Shown here in pieces: positions 55,535-63,209 of a stretch of 64,000 bases of DNA (positions are counted from its first letter, which is position 1; every line of letters starts with the position of its first letter). The translations under genes and the position numbers were made by a program. This stretch comes from Lachnospiraceae bacterium C10 (GTDB lineage: Bacteria > Bacillota > Clostridia > Lachnospirales > Lachnospiraceae). The notes under the pieces were generated by a model. That model had not been told where the DNA came from. It saw only the letters and a program-made list of their open reading frames with translations, and did not search any database. The stretch is from assembly GCA_900100095.1 (NCBI GenBank), contig FMTN01000016.1, positions 1 to 64,000 of the forward strand, written 5' to 3'.

Positions 55535-56728
55535 ATGGAAAATTCTTACAGAAAAGATGCAATATTAAATGCTCTGATTGAGCGTAAAGGAATACAGTAT
55601 CTTACAGATATTGCTGCGGAGATGCTTGGGAATCCTATGCTTTTGTATGACATAAGCGGCAAAGTCATCTCTTACAGCCATTGCAATGGAGATGATGAAA
55701 TATGGAAAGCGCTTCTGCATGAAGGCAATCTGATTGCGGAATATACAAAGGTTACTGAAGAAAAAGGAATCTTTGAGGAACTGCTCAATAGTGATGAGCC
55801 GCTGATAAGCAAGCTCCCATTCAGTCCTTATCGCATTATGGGTTGTCGTGTCAGAGATAAAGATGGACCAATAGGCATAGTCACTATTGTCGAAAAGAAT
55901 CCCTTCAGGGGTGAGGATGAAGAATTACTGGTTATCATCTGCAAATCCATTCTTTTTGAGATGCTTTACAGTGAGAGAACAGCAATGCAGACTGTTCCTT
56001 ATTTCAGTATATTCAAAGACATAATTGAGAAGACTGCAAACGAACAGGACATAATCGAGCGCTGCAGGATATCAGGGATAACCTTTCCGAAATTCATGCA
56101 GCTTGTTGCGGTAAAGAGCATAGACCTGCGCAATAGTATATCTTTATATCTTATGCGGGATACGCTGGTCCATATATTGCCGGCATCTTCATACTGTGTC
56201 ATCTATGACGGGAGCCTTATTAGTGTTCTCGACAAAAAATATGTAACAACGGATATGATCAGTACCATTCAATCAGTTGTTGGCGGACGCGATACTCGCA
56301 TTGGCATAAGCAGGCCGTTTGAAAACATCATGAGTCTTTCTGCTGCATTCGGTGAAATGAAGGCGATTCAGAGGGTATATCAGAAGCTGGAGGTAGACAG
56401 CCTTATAATCCATTACGAAGATATACTGCTTTATCATTTTATGGAACTGGCATCGCAGGGAAATGACCTTGAACAGTTTTGCCGGCCTGAGATTCGTATG
56501 ATGGAAGAATATGATCAGAAATACAATGCATCCCTGAAAGAAAGTGTGGAGATGTATCTTGAGTCTGGACGTAATGTACAGCAGGCTGCCAGAAAAATGA
56601 ACATCCATAAAAACACTCTTAGGTACAGGCTTGAAAGAGCTGAAGATCTGTTCGATATAGATCTTACTGACGAAAACACATGCTTCAACCTGCAGTTTTC
56701 TCTTCGCATGTATAGGATGATTCGCTGA
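55535..56728 (+). CDS. PucR/CdaR-family transcriptional regulator
   Basis: 397 aa. N-terminal GAF-like or unknown sensing part, a central region, and a C-terminal HTH_30 (ESVEMYLESGRNVQQAARKMNIHKNTLRYRLERAEDLFDIDL, about 345-385), the hallmark of PucR/CdaR activators. It lies 144 bp upstream of an NADH:flavin oxidoreductase in the same direction and probably controls it. A perfect palindrome lies upstream. Confidence 0.85.
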   Translation: MENSYRKDAILNALIERKGIQYLTDIAAEMLGNPMLLYDISGKVISYSHCNGDDEIWKALLHEGNLIAEYTKVTEEKGIFEELLNSDEPLISKLPFSPYRIMGCRVRDKDGPIGIVTIVEKNPFRGEDEELLVIICKSILFEMLYSERTAMQTVPYFSIFKDIIEKTANEQDIIERCRISGITFPKFMQLVAVKSIDLRNSISLYLMRDTLVHILPASSYCVIYDGSLISVLDKKYVTTDMISTIQSVVGGRDTRIGISRPFENIMSLSAAFGEMKAIQRVYQKLEVDSLIIHYEDILLYHFMELASQGNDLEQFCRPEIRMMEEYDQKYNASLKESVEMYLESGRNVQQAARKMNIHKNTLRYRLERAEDLFDIDLTDENTCFNLQFSLRMYRMIR

Positions 56729-56769
56729 TTGTACAAAAGAACGAATATATCTTCGTTTATTTGGATTGA

Positions 56770-56796
56770 TGACCGTATAGTGGCATCGGTCTTTTT
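56770..56796 (+). terminator. Weak terminator after the PucR-type gene
   Basis: GACCG/CGGTC stem with a 12-nt loop followed by TTTTT. Confidence 0.5.
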
Positions 56797-56872
56797 GTTA
56801 AAGTTTAGTCAGGAAATAATTACACTTTAGAACGTGTATCGAAGAATAAACTTAAAAAGGAGATAAGTAGCC

Positions 56873-58834
56873 ATGAAGAAGTATCCAAACCTCAGCAAGC
56901 CTTGCACTATCCGCGGAGTCACCTACAGAAACAGAATATTCAGCACTCCTACAGGACTTACATATCCTGATGAGTACAGCGGGGCACCAGATTTCCGCAC
57001 AGTGCTTTTCTATGAAAAGAAAGCTCGTGGCGGAGCGGCAAGCGTAAACTACGGTGAGACACCGGTGAATAACGTAGACGCAGTAAGAAGGCCGAACGTT
57101 GATGTAATTAGACCGGATTTCTCAAGAATGATCCTTCCTGCAAAAGACTGGATCAAGTATACAGATGCAATCACAAGACACGGAGCTAATCCGTGCATTC
57201 AGCTTGCTCATGCTGGACTGTTTGCAGAACCTTTCTTCAACGGGCAGACCACAGGAAAAGTCATCGGTCCTGTAGATATGGACAAGGAGAACGGCACTCA
57301 TGTTTCCGCAATGGACGAAGAGGATATGGCCCGAATTGCTAATGACTTTGCTGAAGCGGCACTTTGTGCTGTTCAGGCAGGCTTTAATCAGGTAATGGTT
57401 CAGTGCTGTCACGGATGGCTGCTTGCACAGTTCCTTTCGCCAGCATGGAACACAAGAACAGACGAATACGGCGGATCAATTGAAAACCGCGCGAAGTTCC
57501 CGCTTCAGGTACTCAAAGCGGTAAGAGAAAAGGTTGGACCGAGAGTAGTTATCCAGATCCGTATCAGCGGCGACGAGCATCAGGAGAATGGATGGTCACT
57601 TGAGGACTGTGCCGCATTCTGCAAAATGACAGACGGTATAGTAGACATCATCGAGATTTCATCCGGTGACTATCACAATTCGGAACATTACTGCTGGGTG
57701 AACCCGCTCATGGGTCACTTTGTAAATATACCTATCGCAAGAGAACTTAAGAAAGTCGGGGTACAGGCTAAGCTGACTGCCGTAGGAGGACACAATGATC
57801 CTGCAAAGATGGATCAGCTGATTGGTGAAGGTGTTATCGATTTCTTCTCAATCGGTCGCGGTATCCTTGCGGACCCGGATCTTCCTAAGAAGTTCCTTAC
57901 AGGAAGGGAGGAGGATGTCAAACCATGCATTCGCTGCAGTGACTGCATGGCAGGACTCTATACAGGATTCTACCAGTGCAATATCAACCCGACAGCCGGA
58001 CAGGAAGCATATCTTCTCAATACACCTGCTCCAAAATCATGCAAGAAGGTCCTTGTTGTTGGTGGTGGTGTAGGTGGTATGGAAGCAGCTATAACAGCGT
58101 TCGACAGAGGGCATGATGTAACTCTGGTGGATAAGGGTGAAAAACTCGGCGGAACACTTCTGTTTGCAGATCATGGCCATAAGGAAGACCTTAAAAAGCT
58201 TAAGGATTACTATGTTCGTCAGGTTGAGAAGAGAGATATAAAGGTCATGCTGAATACCGCAGCTGACACAGCGCTTTTGAATGAACTTAAGCCAACTGAT
58301 ATCATAGTTGCTGCAGGCTCTACCCACAGAGTTCTTAATGTTCCTGGAGTAGAGAATGCAAGATATGCAACAGCTGCATACTATGAACCTGAGACCATCG
58401 GAGAGAAAGTAGTTCTTATAGGCGGTGGAATGATCAACTGCGAAATTGCTGTCAGCCTCGCTGATGCCGGTAAGGATGTAACTGTTATTGAACTCCTTGA
58501 CGGGACTGCAAGAGACGCGAATATGTTTATAAAGCCGACTCTGGACGAACTGTTCGCAGAGAGGGCAAATTCTATCCATGTCATCACAGAAGCAGCTACT
58601 AAGTCGATTTCTGAGAATTCCGTAACATATGCGGATAAGGAAGGAAATGAATTCGAAATTCCTGCAGATACTGTACTCTACGCAGTTGGCAGCATCCCGA
58701 ATTCAGCTGTAGTGGAAGAAATGCAAGACTGGCCTGAGTGGGAAAGCTTCCGTGCTATCGGCGACTGCACAGGAGCAAGCATAGTCAAGAAAGCTATCCA
58801 TCAGGGATACTACGCTGCAATGGATATACTTTAA
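56873..58834 (+). CDS. NADH:flavin oxidoreductase / Old Yellow Enzyme with Fe-S and FAD domains
   Basis: 653 aa, the three-part plan of 2,4-dienoyl-CoA reductase-like enzymes. An FMN TIM barrel (about 1-345; HGWLLAQFLSPAWNTRTDEYGGS), a [4Fe-4S] cysteine set CIRCSDCMAGLYTGFYQCNINP (about 348-369), and an NAD(P)/FAD module with two dinucleotide folds (VVGGGVGGMEAA near 392 and LIGGGMINCE near 519). It reduces activated C=C bonds of an unknown acid. Probably controlled by the PucR-type regulator upstream. Confidence 0.9.
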   Translation: MKKYPNLSKPCTIRGVTYRNRIFSTPTGLTYPDEYSGAPDFRTVLFYEKKARGGAASVNYGETPVNNVDAVRRPNVDVIRPDFSRMILPAKDWIKYTDAITRHGANPCIQLAHAGLFAEPFFNGQTTGKVIGPVDMDKENGTHVSAMDEEDMARIANDFAEAALCAVQAGFNQVMVQCCHGWLLAQFLSPAWNTRTDEYGGSIENRAKFPLQVLKAVREKVGPRVVIQIRISGDEHQENGWSLEDCAAFCKMTDGIVDIIEISSGDYHNSEHYCWVNPLMGHFVNIPIARELKKVGVQAKLTAVGGHNDPAKMDQLIGEGVIDFFSIGRGILADPDLPKKFLTGREEDVKPCIRCSDCMAGLYTGFYQCNINPTAGQEAYLLNTPAPKSCKKVLVVGGGVGGMEAAITAFDRGHDVTLVDKGEKLGGTLLFADHGHKEDLKKLKDYYVRQVEKRDIKVMLNTAADTALLNELKPTDIIVAAGSTHRVLNVPGVENARYATAAYYEPETIGEKVVLIGGGMINCEIAVSLADAGKDVTVIELLDGTARDANMFIKPTLDELFAERANSIHVITEAATKSISENSVTYADKEGNEFEIPADTVLYAVGSIPNSAVVEEMQDWPEWESFRAIGDCTGASIVKKAIHQGYYAAMDIL

Positions 58835-58861
58835 TACATAATGGATTGATAAATTGAAAAT

Positions 58862-58897
58862 GGGCTGTCGCACCAAAAAGTGTGATAGCCTTTTTTT
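58862..58897 (+). terminator. Terminator after the oxidoreductase gene
   Basis: GGGCTGTCGCAC/GTGTGATAGCC stem (with G-T pairs) and AAAAA loop region, followed by seven T. Confidence 0.85.
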
Positions 58898-58917
58898 ATG
58901 CTATATTAATCGTGAGA

Positions 58918-59136
58918 CAAATTGTATTTTTTATTTTGGGGAGTGAATATTACGTGGATATGCGCGATATGGATAAGGCCCTGACAGAAGCAGGAGTAGA
59001 ACATGAATTGATCGATCCTCTTGCAGAAAGAAATATGGAGATGCAGCATTGCTTTGTTGCTTCGGAACGAGCGAACGATGTTGCGAGGGATGCATTTGAT
59101 AGGATGATAGCGTTCATTAAAAGTCAGAAGAATTGA
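58918..59136 (+). pseudogene. C-terminal remnant of an alpha/beta hydrolase
   Basis: Open frame ending YYVDMRDMDKALTEAGVEHELID...MQHCFVASERANDVARDAFDRMIAFIKSQ, like the last 60 residues of a dienelactone-hydrolase-type protein (catalytic His in QHCF). The nucleophile domain is missing. The preceding sequence is a terminator, so no proper start exists. Confidence 0.6.
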
Positions 59137-59137
59137 T

Positions 59138-59265
59138 TTAACTCAGTCGGGCTACAAGCTCCGACTGAGTTAAACGCTCCGCGAGGATGCGCACGGATTC
59201 GGACAGGAATTTGTCTGCTGAAGCAGACCCGAATCCGGCGCGCAAGACTCGCGAGCGAGTCTTGA
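59138..59265 (+). repeat. Dispersed structured repeat, copy F (complete reference copy)
   Basis: Complete 128-bp element: P1 59138-59173, linker with GCTCCGCGAGGATGCGC, P2/P3 about 59191-59234 and P4 about 59243-59264. It starts 2 bp after the hydrolase remnant's stop. The opposite-strand Hsp20 gene ends downstream of it. Used here as reference for the other copies. Confidence 0.92.
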
Positions 59266-59302
59266 CAAAAGGTCAGAAAACTGACAATAGATAGAATCAT
59301 TG

Positions 59303-59332
59303 AAAAAAAGGCCTGCGGGAAATCCGCAGGCC
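59303..59332 (-). terminator. Terminator of the Hsp20 gene
   Basis: Perfect GGCCTGCGG/CCGCAGGCC stem; on the minus strand it is followed by a run of seven T. Confidence 0.9.
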
Positions 59333-59342
59333 CACTTTAACA

Positions 59343-59792
59343 TTATCCTTCGATGAGTATCTGTTTCTTTTCAGGAAGCTTCTCTTTGTCCTTCTTAGGA
59401 AGGGTGAGATTCAAAACTCCATGCTTGAATCTTGCCTTGATATCTTCTTCGGTGATGTTATCGCCGACATAGAAGCTTCTCTGCATTGATCCGGAATAAC
59501 GCTCCTGCCTGATAAGTCTGCCCTTCTTATCCTTTTCGTCCTTATCCAGACCCTTATTTGCACTGACAATGAGATATCCATTGTTCAGCTCCAGACCAAT
59601 CTCTTCTTTCTTGAAGCCGGGCAGGTCGATATCTACTTCGTAGTGATTGTCATGCTCATGAACATCGGTCTTCATCATCCTGTCGGCGTGTCTGCCATAC
59701 AGATTTCTTTCGGTTCTGTCCAGATCACTGAAATCCGGGAATGCGAACCAGTCGTCAAATAAATCTTCTCCAAAAATACTAGGTCTTAACAT
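59343..59792 (-). CDS. Hsp20/alpha-crystallin small heat-shock protein
   Basis: 149 aa from ATG 59792 (minus) behind AAGGAGG with good spacing; an in-frame upstream ATG at 59816 is less likely. Alpha-crystallin domain (about 40-140): ENDNHYEVDIDLPGFKKEEIGLELNNGYL-type strands, and the conserved ARFKHGVLNLTLPK. ATP-independent holdase chaperone. Its promoter carries a CIRCE element, so it is heat-shock controlled. Confidence 0.94.
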   Translation of the reverse strand: MLRPSIFGEDLFDDWFAFPDFSDLDRTERNLYGRHADRMMKTDVHEHDNHYEVDIDLPGFKKEEIGLELNNGYLIVSANKGLDKDEKDKKGRLIRQERYSGSMQRSFYVGDNITEEDIKARFKHGVLNLTLPKKDKEKLPEKKQILIEG

Positions 59793-59908
59793 AATGCTTA
59801 CCTCCTTTTCACTCAATACTGTTAATAGCTACTGAGCAAGGGGAAGGAGGGATTAGATCATTGGAACATCCCGTTCTTTTGGTCTTCTCTGTTCCTCTGT
59901 TCAATTAT

Positions 59909-59950
59909 GTTATAGCACTTAAATTATCACTCGTCAAGTGAGAGTGCTAA
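59909..59950 (-). promoter_or_regulatory. CIRCE operator and promoter of the Hsp20 gene
   Basis: Minus strand: TTAGCACTC-N9-GAGTGATAA (59950-59924), one base off the CIRCE consensus, binding site for the HrcA repressor. It overlaps a promoter TTGACG (59937-59932), 17-bp spacer, TATAAC (59914-59909). Confidence 0.9.
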
Positions 59951-59960
59951 CAATATCTGC

Positions 59961-60212
59961 GGAATATTTGTCAACTTCCTGTTGCTGCGTGAGCAGAATG
60001 CACAGATCCCAATGGCAGTGGTCGGTATCGTCATGAAGTTCTTCCGGATCGTGATCTCCATCGTAGTCGGTATGGCCGCAGGATGCATCCCTGTTGTCGG
60101 ATATAACGTTGAACTGTTCCCCGGAGCATTGATCGGTATCTTCGGCGCGGCTAATGAGAGTGTATATTATACGGCATTTGCAATCAAGGCATTCAGATAT
60201 ATCTTTGCATGA
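59961..60212 (+). pseudogene. Internal/C-terminal remnant of a MATE efflux transporter
   Basis: Frame reads GIFVNFLLLREQNAQIPMAVVGIVMKFFRIVISIVVGMAAGCIPVVGYN, typical MATE-protein sequence, then jumps to a divergent hydrophobic tail and YTAFAIKAFRYIF. N-terminal half missing and the middle deleted. It begins right beside the CIRCE element with no start signal. Confidence 0.7.
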
Positions 60213-60259
60213 TGATCTTTGCCTGTGTGAACAAGGCCTGCTTTTTTTATGTCCTGCTT

Positions 60260-60300
60260 CTATTAGCCAAAAACGAAAATATATTGAAAATGGCTAATAG
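60260..60300. repeat. 10-bp inverted repeat
   Basis: CTATTAGCCA and TGGCTAATAG, perfect arms separated by 21 bp of AT-rich sequence. A perfect 12-bp palindrome TGTGGCGCCACA follows at 60314-60325. The 60213-60392 gap holds these plus a terminator-like hairpin and no gene. Confidence 0.55.
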
Positions 60301-60356
60301 ACACACGTCATATTGTGGCGCCACATTCGTAATACAATCAAAAACTTGAATGAAGT

Positions 60357-60392
60357 GGCAGCTGTTGCAAATTTTGCAACAGTTGCCTTTTC
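60357..60392 (+). terminator. Strong hairpin with T-rich tail
   Basis: GGCAGCTGTTGCAA/TTGCAACAGTTGCC (one mismatch) with ATT loop, followed by TTTTCTT. It lies right at the 3' end of the opposite-strand XRE gene; no intact plus-strand gene feeds it. Confidence 0.55.
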
Positions 60393-60707
60393 TTATTTCT
60401 TCCATAATTTAATAGTTTTTAGAAGCTTTTCTTTTTCCTCATTATTGAGCTTTTTTATTTCAGCCAACAGAGCGTTGTCGATGGATGATGCTATGTAGTC
60501 CGGTTCTAAATTTCCAACAAGTTCATCAAGTGTGATTCCCATAAGTTTTGCATAGTAGATAAGAAGTCTAAGTGACATAGCAGTTCTGCCATTTTCGACG
60601 TTACTGATGTATCCAGGTGTGACATCTAATTCGGTTGCTACCTGATTTTGAGTCATTCCGAGATTGATTCGGTAACGCTTTATCTGTTCTCCGTAATTAT
60701 CATTCAT
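60393..60707 (-). CDS. XRE-family HTH regulator
   Basis: 104 aa. HTH_3 domain at 9-63 (IKRYRINLGMTQNQVATELDVTPGYISNVENGRTAMSLRLLIYYAKLMGITLDELV), then a charged tail. Typical of small phage- or plasmid-type repressors. It faces a hypothetical gene across an AT-rich 169-bp gap with repeated ATTAGTAT boxes (60745 and 60773), candidate operators. Confidence 0.85.
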   Translation of the reverse strand: MNDNYGEQIKRYRINLGMTQNQVATELDVTPGYISNVENGRTAMSLRLLIYYAKLMGITLDELVGNLEPDYIASSIDNALLAEIKKLNNEEKEKLLKTIKLWKK

Positions 60708-60876
60708 AATACACCTCGTTTATTAATGATATATATAATTATACTATTAGTATTGACTGAAGGATAGCATCCGATTAGTATAGTATATATATTATAAGTA
60801 TATTTTGGGATTTCGAAAGAAGAGAAAGTTTCACTTGATAAAACAAGAGAAGAAACGGTTTTAGGAGGTAATTAGT

Positions 60877-61299
60877 GTGAGCAGAAAAGGTGAAGCAAAA
60901 AGAAGAAAAACTAAAATCCTTAGAAACAAGAAATTGATAAAAAGGTATCCCTGGATAGCGCTGGTTGATTGGTATGGGAATAAGGTTAATGACTACAGTT
61001 ATACAATGTATGACGATGTTCCTATTGGCTGGAAACGTGCATTTGGAAAAATAATGCTAGAGGAATACAGAGAAGTTCTGATTCGAAATCATTATTTGAA
61101 AGAATTTCAGTGGGTGCAGGTAAAGGAAAAGTATGGAACACTAAGGTTATACTCGAACGCTGCACCTATGGAAGTGCTAGACCTGGAATCAAAATATGAC
61201 TATATTTCTGGTTTTTTCTGTATCTCATGTGGACGTATGAATGCTTTTCTCCTGCTAGAGGGAAGTATGAGGAGAAACGGGATTATTCACAAACTATAA
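60877..61299 (+). CDS. Hypothetical protein with CxxC near the end
   Basis: 140 aa, AGGAGG before a GTG or following start. Basic N-terminus, then WKRAFGKIMLEEYREVLIR, VQVKEKYGTLRLYSNAAP and FFCISCGR. This pattern (F-x-W-x-Q-V-K-E-K-Y/F-G-x-L-R) recurs in small uncharacterised proteins of Firmicutes mobile regions, as I recall. After SCGR the frame looks scrambled; another frame stays open (ECFSPARGKYEEKR), so a recent frameshift near 61240 is possible. Confidence 0.55.
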   Translation: MSRKGEAKRRKTKILRNKKLIKRYPWIALVDWYGNKVNDYSYTMYDDVPIGWKRAFGKIMLEEYREVLIRNHYLKEFQWVQVKEKYGTLRLYSNAAPMEVLDLESKYDYISGFFCISCGRMNAFLLLEGSMRRNGIIHKL

Positions 61300-61357
61300 A
61301 GAAGATTATTGCTAGACAACAAATTTTGAAACAACCGACTATTTCGAGGATGGAGAA

Positions 61358-61487
61358 ATGAGTAAAGTTTTTGTAATACCAGATGTGCATTTGAAGCCAT
61401 GGATATTTGATAAGGCGGAGGAGTTGATTGTACGTATGAAATATGATGCACACTGAGACAATCAATGCTGTTGATGACGAGGATTAA
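61358..61487 (+). pseudogene. Remnant of a metallophosphoesterase gene
   Basis: ATG 61358 behind GAGGATGG opens SKVFVIPDVHLKPWIFDKAEELIVR, the N-terminus of a calcineurin-like phosphoesterase (the PDVH metal motif). It stops at 61456 after 32 codons. Another frame then reads TINAVDDED and a stop, which may be the old C-terminus. The catalytic core has been deleted. Confidence 0.6.
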
Positions 61488-61547
61488 ATGGATAAATGAA
61501 CATTGACAATATGTTGAATACGACATATTATTATAGGAGAGAACGAA

Positions 61548-61898
61548 ATGTTTGAAGTTGAATTTTATGATACTAGTGAAGGTCAGTGTCCTGTTCAGGA
61601 GTTTTTGGATTCGTTAGAGCCAAAGATAAAGGCGAAGACTTTAAGGACAATTGATTTGTTGGAAACAAATGGCCCAAAGCTTCGTGAACCGTATTCAGGT
61701 TCGATGGGAGATGGAATATTTGAGCTTCGGACAAAGCAAGGATCAAATATTACAAGGGTTTTCTATTTCTTCTTTGTGGGGCAAAAGGCTATATTAACAA
61801 ATGGGTTTGTCAAGAAAACGCAAAAGACTCCTAAGGCAGACTTGGATTTAGCGCAAAAATATAAATCTGATTATGAACGGAGGTATTGTCATGAGTAG
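61548..61898 (+). CDS. HigB/RelE-type toxin (Gp49-like)
   Basis: 116 aa. VEFYDTSEGQCPVQEFLDSLEPKIKAKTLRTIDLLE and the C-terminal RVFYFFFVGQKAILTNGFVKKTQKTP are typical of the phage Gp49/HigB branch of RelE-fold mRNA interferases. The HigB-first gene order fits: the antitoxin-like XRE gene overlaps its end by 8 bp. AGGAGAG precedes the ATG. Confidence 0.88.
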   Translation: MFEVEFYDTSEGQCPVQEFLDSLEPKIKAKTLRTIDLLETNGPKLREPYSGSMGDGIFELRTKQGSNITRVFYFFFVGQKAILTNGFVKKTQKTPKADLDLAQKYKSDYERRYCHE

Positions 61899-62178
61899 TT
61901 ATAAAGATTATAAAAAGAAAGCTCTGCAAAATCCGGAAGTGAAAGCAGAATATGATGTATTGCAACCGGAGTATGATATAATTCAAGCGATGATTGATGC
62001 GCGCAACAGTCAACATATTACGCAGAAAGAACTTGCTGAAAAAACAGGCATTACTCAAGCTGATATTAGTAGGATTGAAAATGGAACACGAAATCCCAGC
62101 CTTGCTATGATGAAAAGGATAGCAGAAGGATTAGGGATGCAGTTGAAATTAGAGTTTGTTCCAACCGTTTCAAAATGA
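61891..62178 (+). CDS. HigA-type XRE antitoxin
   Basis: 95 aa from ATG 61891 behind CGGAGG (inside the toxin gene). N-terminal SSYKDYKKKALQNPEVKAEYD and HTH_3 (HITQKELAEKTGITQADISRIENGTRNPSLAMMKRIAEGLGMQL, about 44-88). It neutralises the toxin and represses the operon in known systems. The pair is complete and probably active, in contrast to the decayed genes around it. Confidence 0.88.
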   Translation: MSSYKDYKKKALQNPEVKAEYDVLQPEYDIIQAMIDARNSQHITQKELAEKTGITQADISRIENGTRNPSLAMMKRIAEGLGMQLKLEFVPTVSK

Positions 62179-62235
62179 GCCCTAATGCTTGAAGAAAGTG
62201 TCACTTAGCCCTAAGTACCTTGATTAACACAAAAC

Positions 62236-62309
62236 AAACCCGTCCGGGGATGTCAATGACAGAGAAGATTGCTCTGGTGATTGACATGCCTGGGCGGGTT
62301 TATTATTTT
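62236..62309 (+). terminator. Long hairpin after the HigBA-like pair
   Basis: AAACCCG/CGGGTTT outer arms, then ATGTCAAT/ATTGACAT and CAGAG/CTCTG inner stems with small bulges, followed by ATTATTTTC. Likely a terminator; the length also suits a small palindromic relic. Confidence 0.6.
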
Positions 62310-62389
62310 CAAGAATGCGCATAATCAAAGAATGAACAACAACAATTGATGCGTATAATCAAAACAAGATGAGCATGAGGAGGAAGAAT

Positions 62390-62738
62390 ATGGTTTTAAG
62401 AAGAAAAATGTATAACAAACTGCTTGATTGGAAAAATGAATGTCAGGGTACAAAGGTGATACTTTTTTTTGCTATCTGATTTCATGATTTCTAATGAATG
62501 TTTCTTATGTAACGATCCTAATGTCGGACTGTCGATAAATGAAGAACGCACTTACGTAAAATGTTACTTAGGAGACACAGGTTTGTTAGTCAGCCATGCT
62601 GTTGATGAGAATGAATTGCTTGAGAGCGAAGTATATTCTCAGATACTTAATGATAAACAGTCAATTAACGAAGGTATGCTTTATGAAAATATAATTGCAC
62701 AGATGCTTGTGGCAAATGGACACAAATTATATTTTTAA
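62390..62738 (+). pseudogene. Remnant of an AAA ATPase (DUF4143 type)
   Basis: The first 29 codons from ATG 62390 (VLRRKMYNKLLDWKNECQGTKVILF) match the N-terminus of an AAA/DUF4143 ATPase, where the Walker A motif should follow. Instead the frame breaks in a run of eight T, and a second frame (62469-62738) resumes near the C-terminus: YVKCYLGDTGLLVSHA, SINEGMLYENIIAQMLVANGHKLYF. ATPase core deleted. Confidence 0.75.
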
Positions 62739-62747
62739 ATACCTTTT

Positions 62748-62835
62748 CTGCAAAATCGTCAATTTTATTTCGCGCTATTTCTGCAAAATCGTCAATTTTA
62801 CTTCAACACTATTCCTGCAAAATCATTTTTTTTAT
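62748..62835. repeat. Three tandem copies of a 33-34-bp repeat
   Basis: CTGCAAAATCGTCAATTTTA recurs at 62748, 62781 and, truncated after AAAATC, at 62815. Periods are 33 and 34 bp, and the spacers are AT-rich. It lies directly after the ATPase remnant. No CRISPR-like uniform spacers. Confidence 0.7.
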
Positions 62836-62898
62836 TCTTCTAGATATAGAAATCCAAAAACATTATCTTTAACGTCACATCTTGCAGCTGATTATTAG

Positions 62899-63039
62899 CT
62901 TTCATATGAAGAACCAAATCTTTTGCTTGAAATAGATCATATAATTCCGATTTCAAAAGGAGGATTGACGCAGGAAGACAACTTACAAACTCTTTGTTGG
63001 AAGGGTAATCGAAGTAAGGGCGCAAAGATTGTTTTATAA
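62899..63039 (+). pseudogene. C-terminal fragment of an HNH endonuclease
   Basis: After a stop at 62896, the frame reads LLLEIDHIIPISKGG, LTQEDNLQTLCWKGNRSKGAKI, then stops. This is the core HNH motif (DH...N...H/C-N) of a small HNH endonuclease without its N-terminus. One expected Cys in the LCWxCN part is Gly. Confidence 0.7.
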
Positions 63040-63128
63040 GGCTGACTTGAAATTCTAAATTCCAGTGCAAGGGTAAATTCCATCGGCGTTTAAAATTCAT
63101 TGTATTTTGGGGAATAATTGATGATTTT

Positions 63129-63158
63129 TTGATAGTAAGATGTGAAAAAATGTATAAT
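63129..63158 (+). promoter_or_regulatory. Promoter of the gene at the right edge
   Basis: TTGATA (63129), 18-bp spacer, perfect TATAAT (63153), 51 bp before the start codon. Confidence 0.65.
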
Positions 63159-63209
63159 TATTACTAGCGTAACATTACAGAAAGTATTGTTTGATCCGGA
63201 GGTAATTTT

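Noticed and set aside
62748-62835. Small CRISPR array
   Set aside because: Only three units, the last truncated; the intervals between the 20-bp core are 13-14 bp, far shorter than CRISPR spacers, and no cas gene is present.
62840-63100. 86-codon minus-strand open frame
   Set aside because: It is antisense to a clear HNH nuclease fragment on the plus strand.
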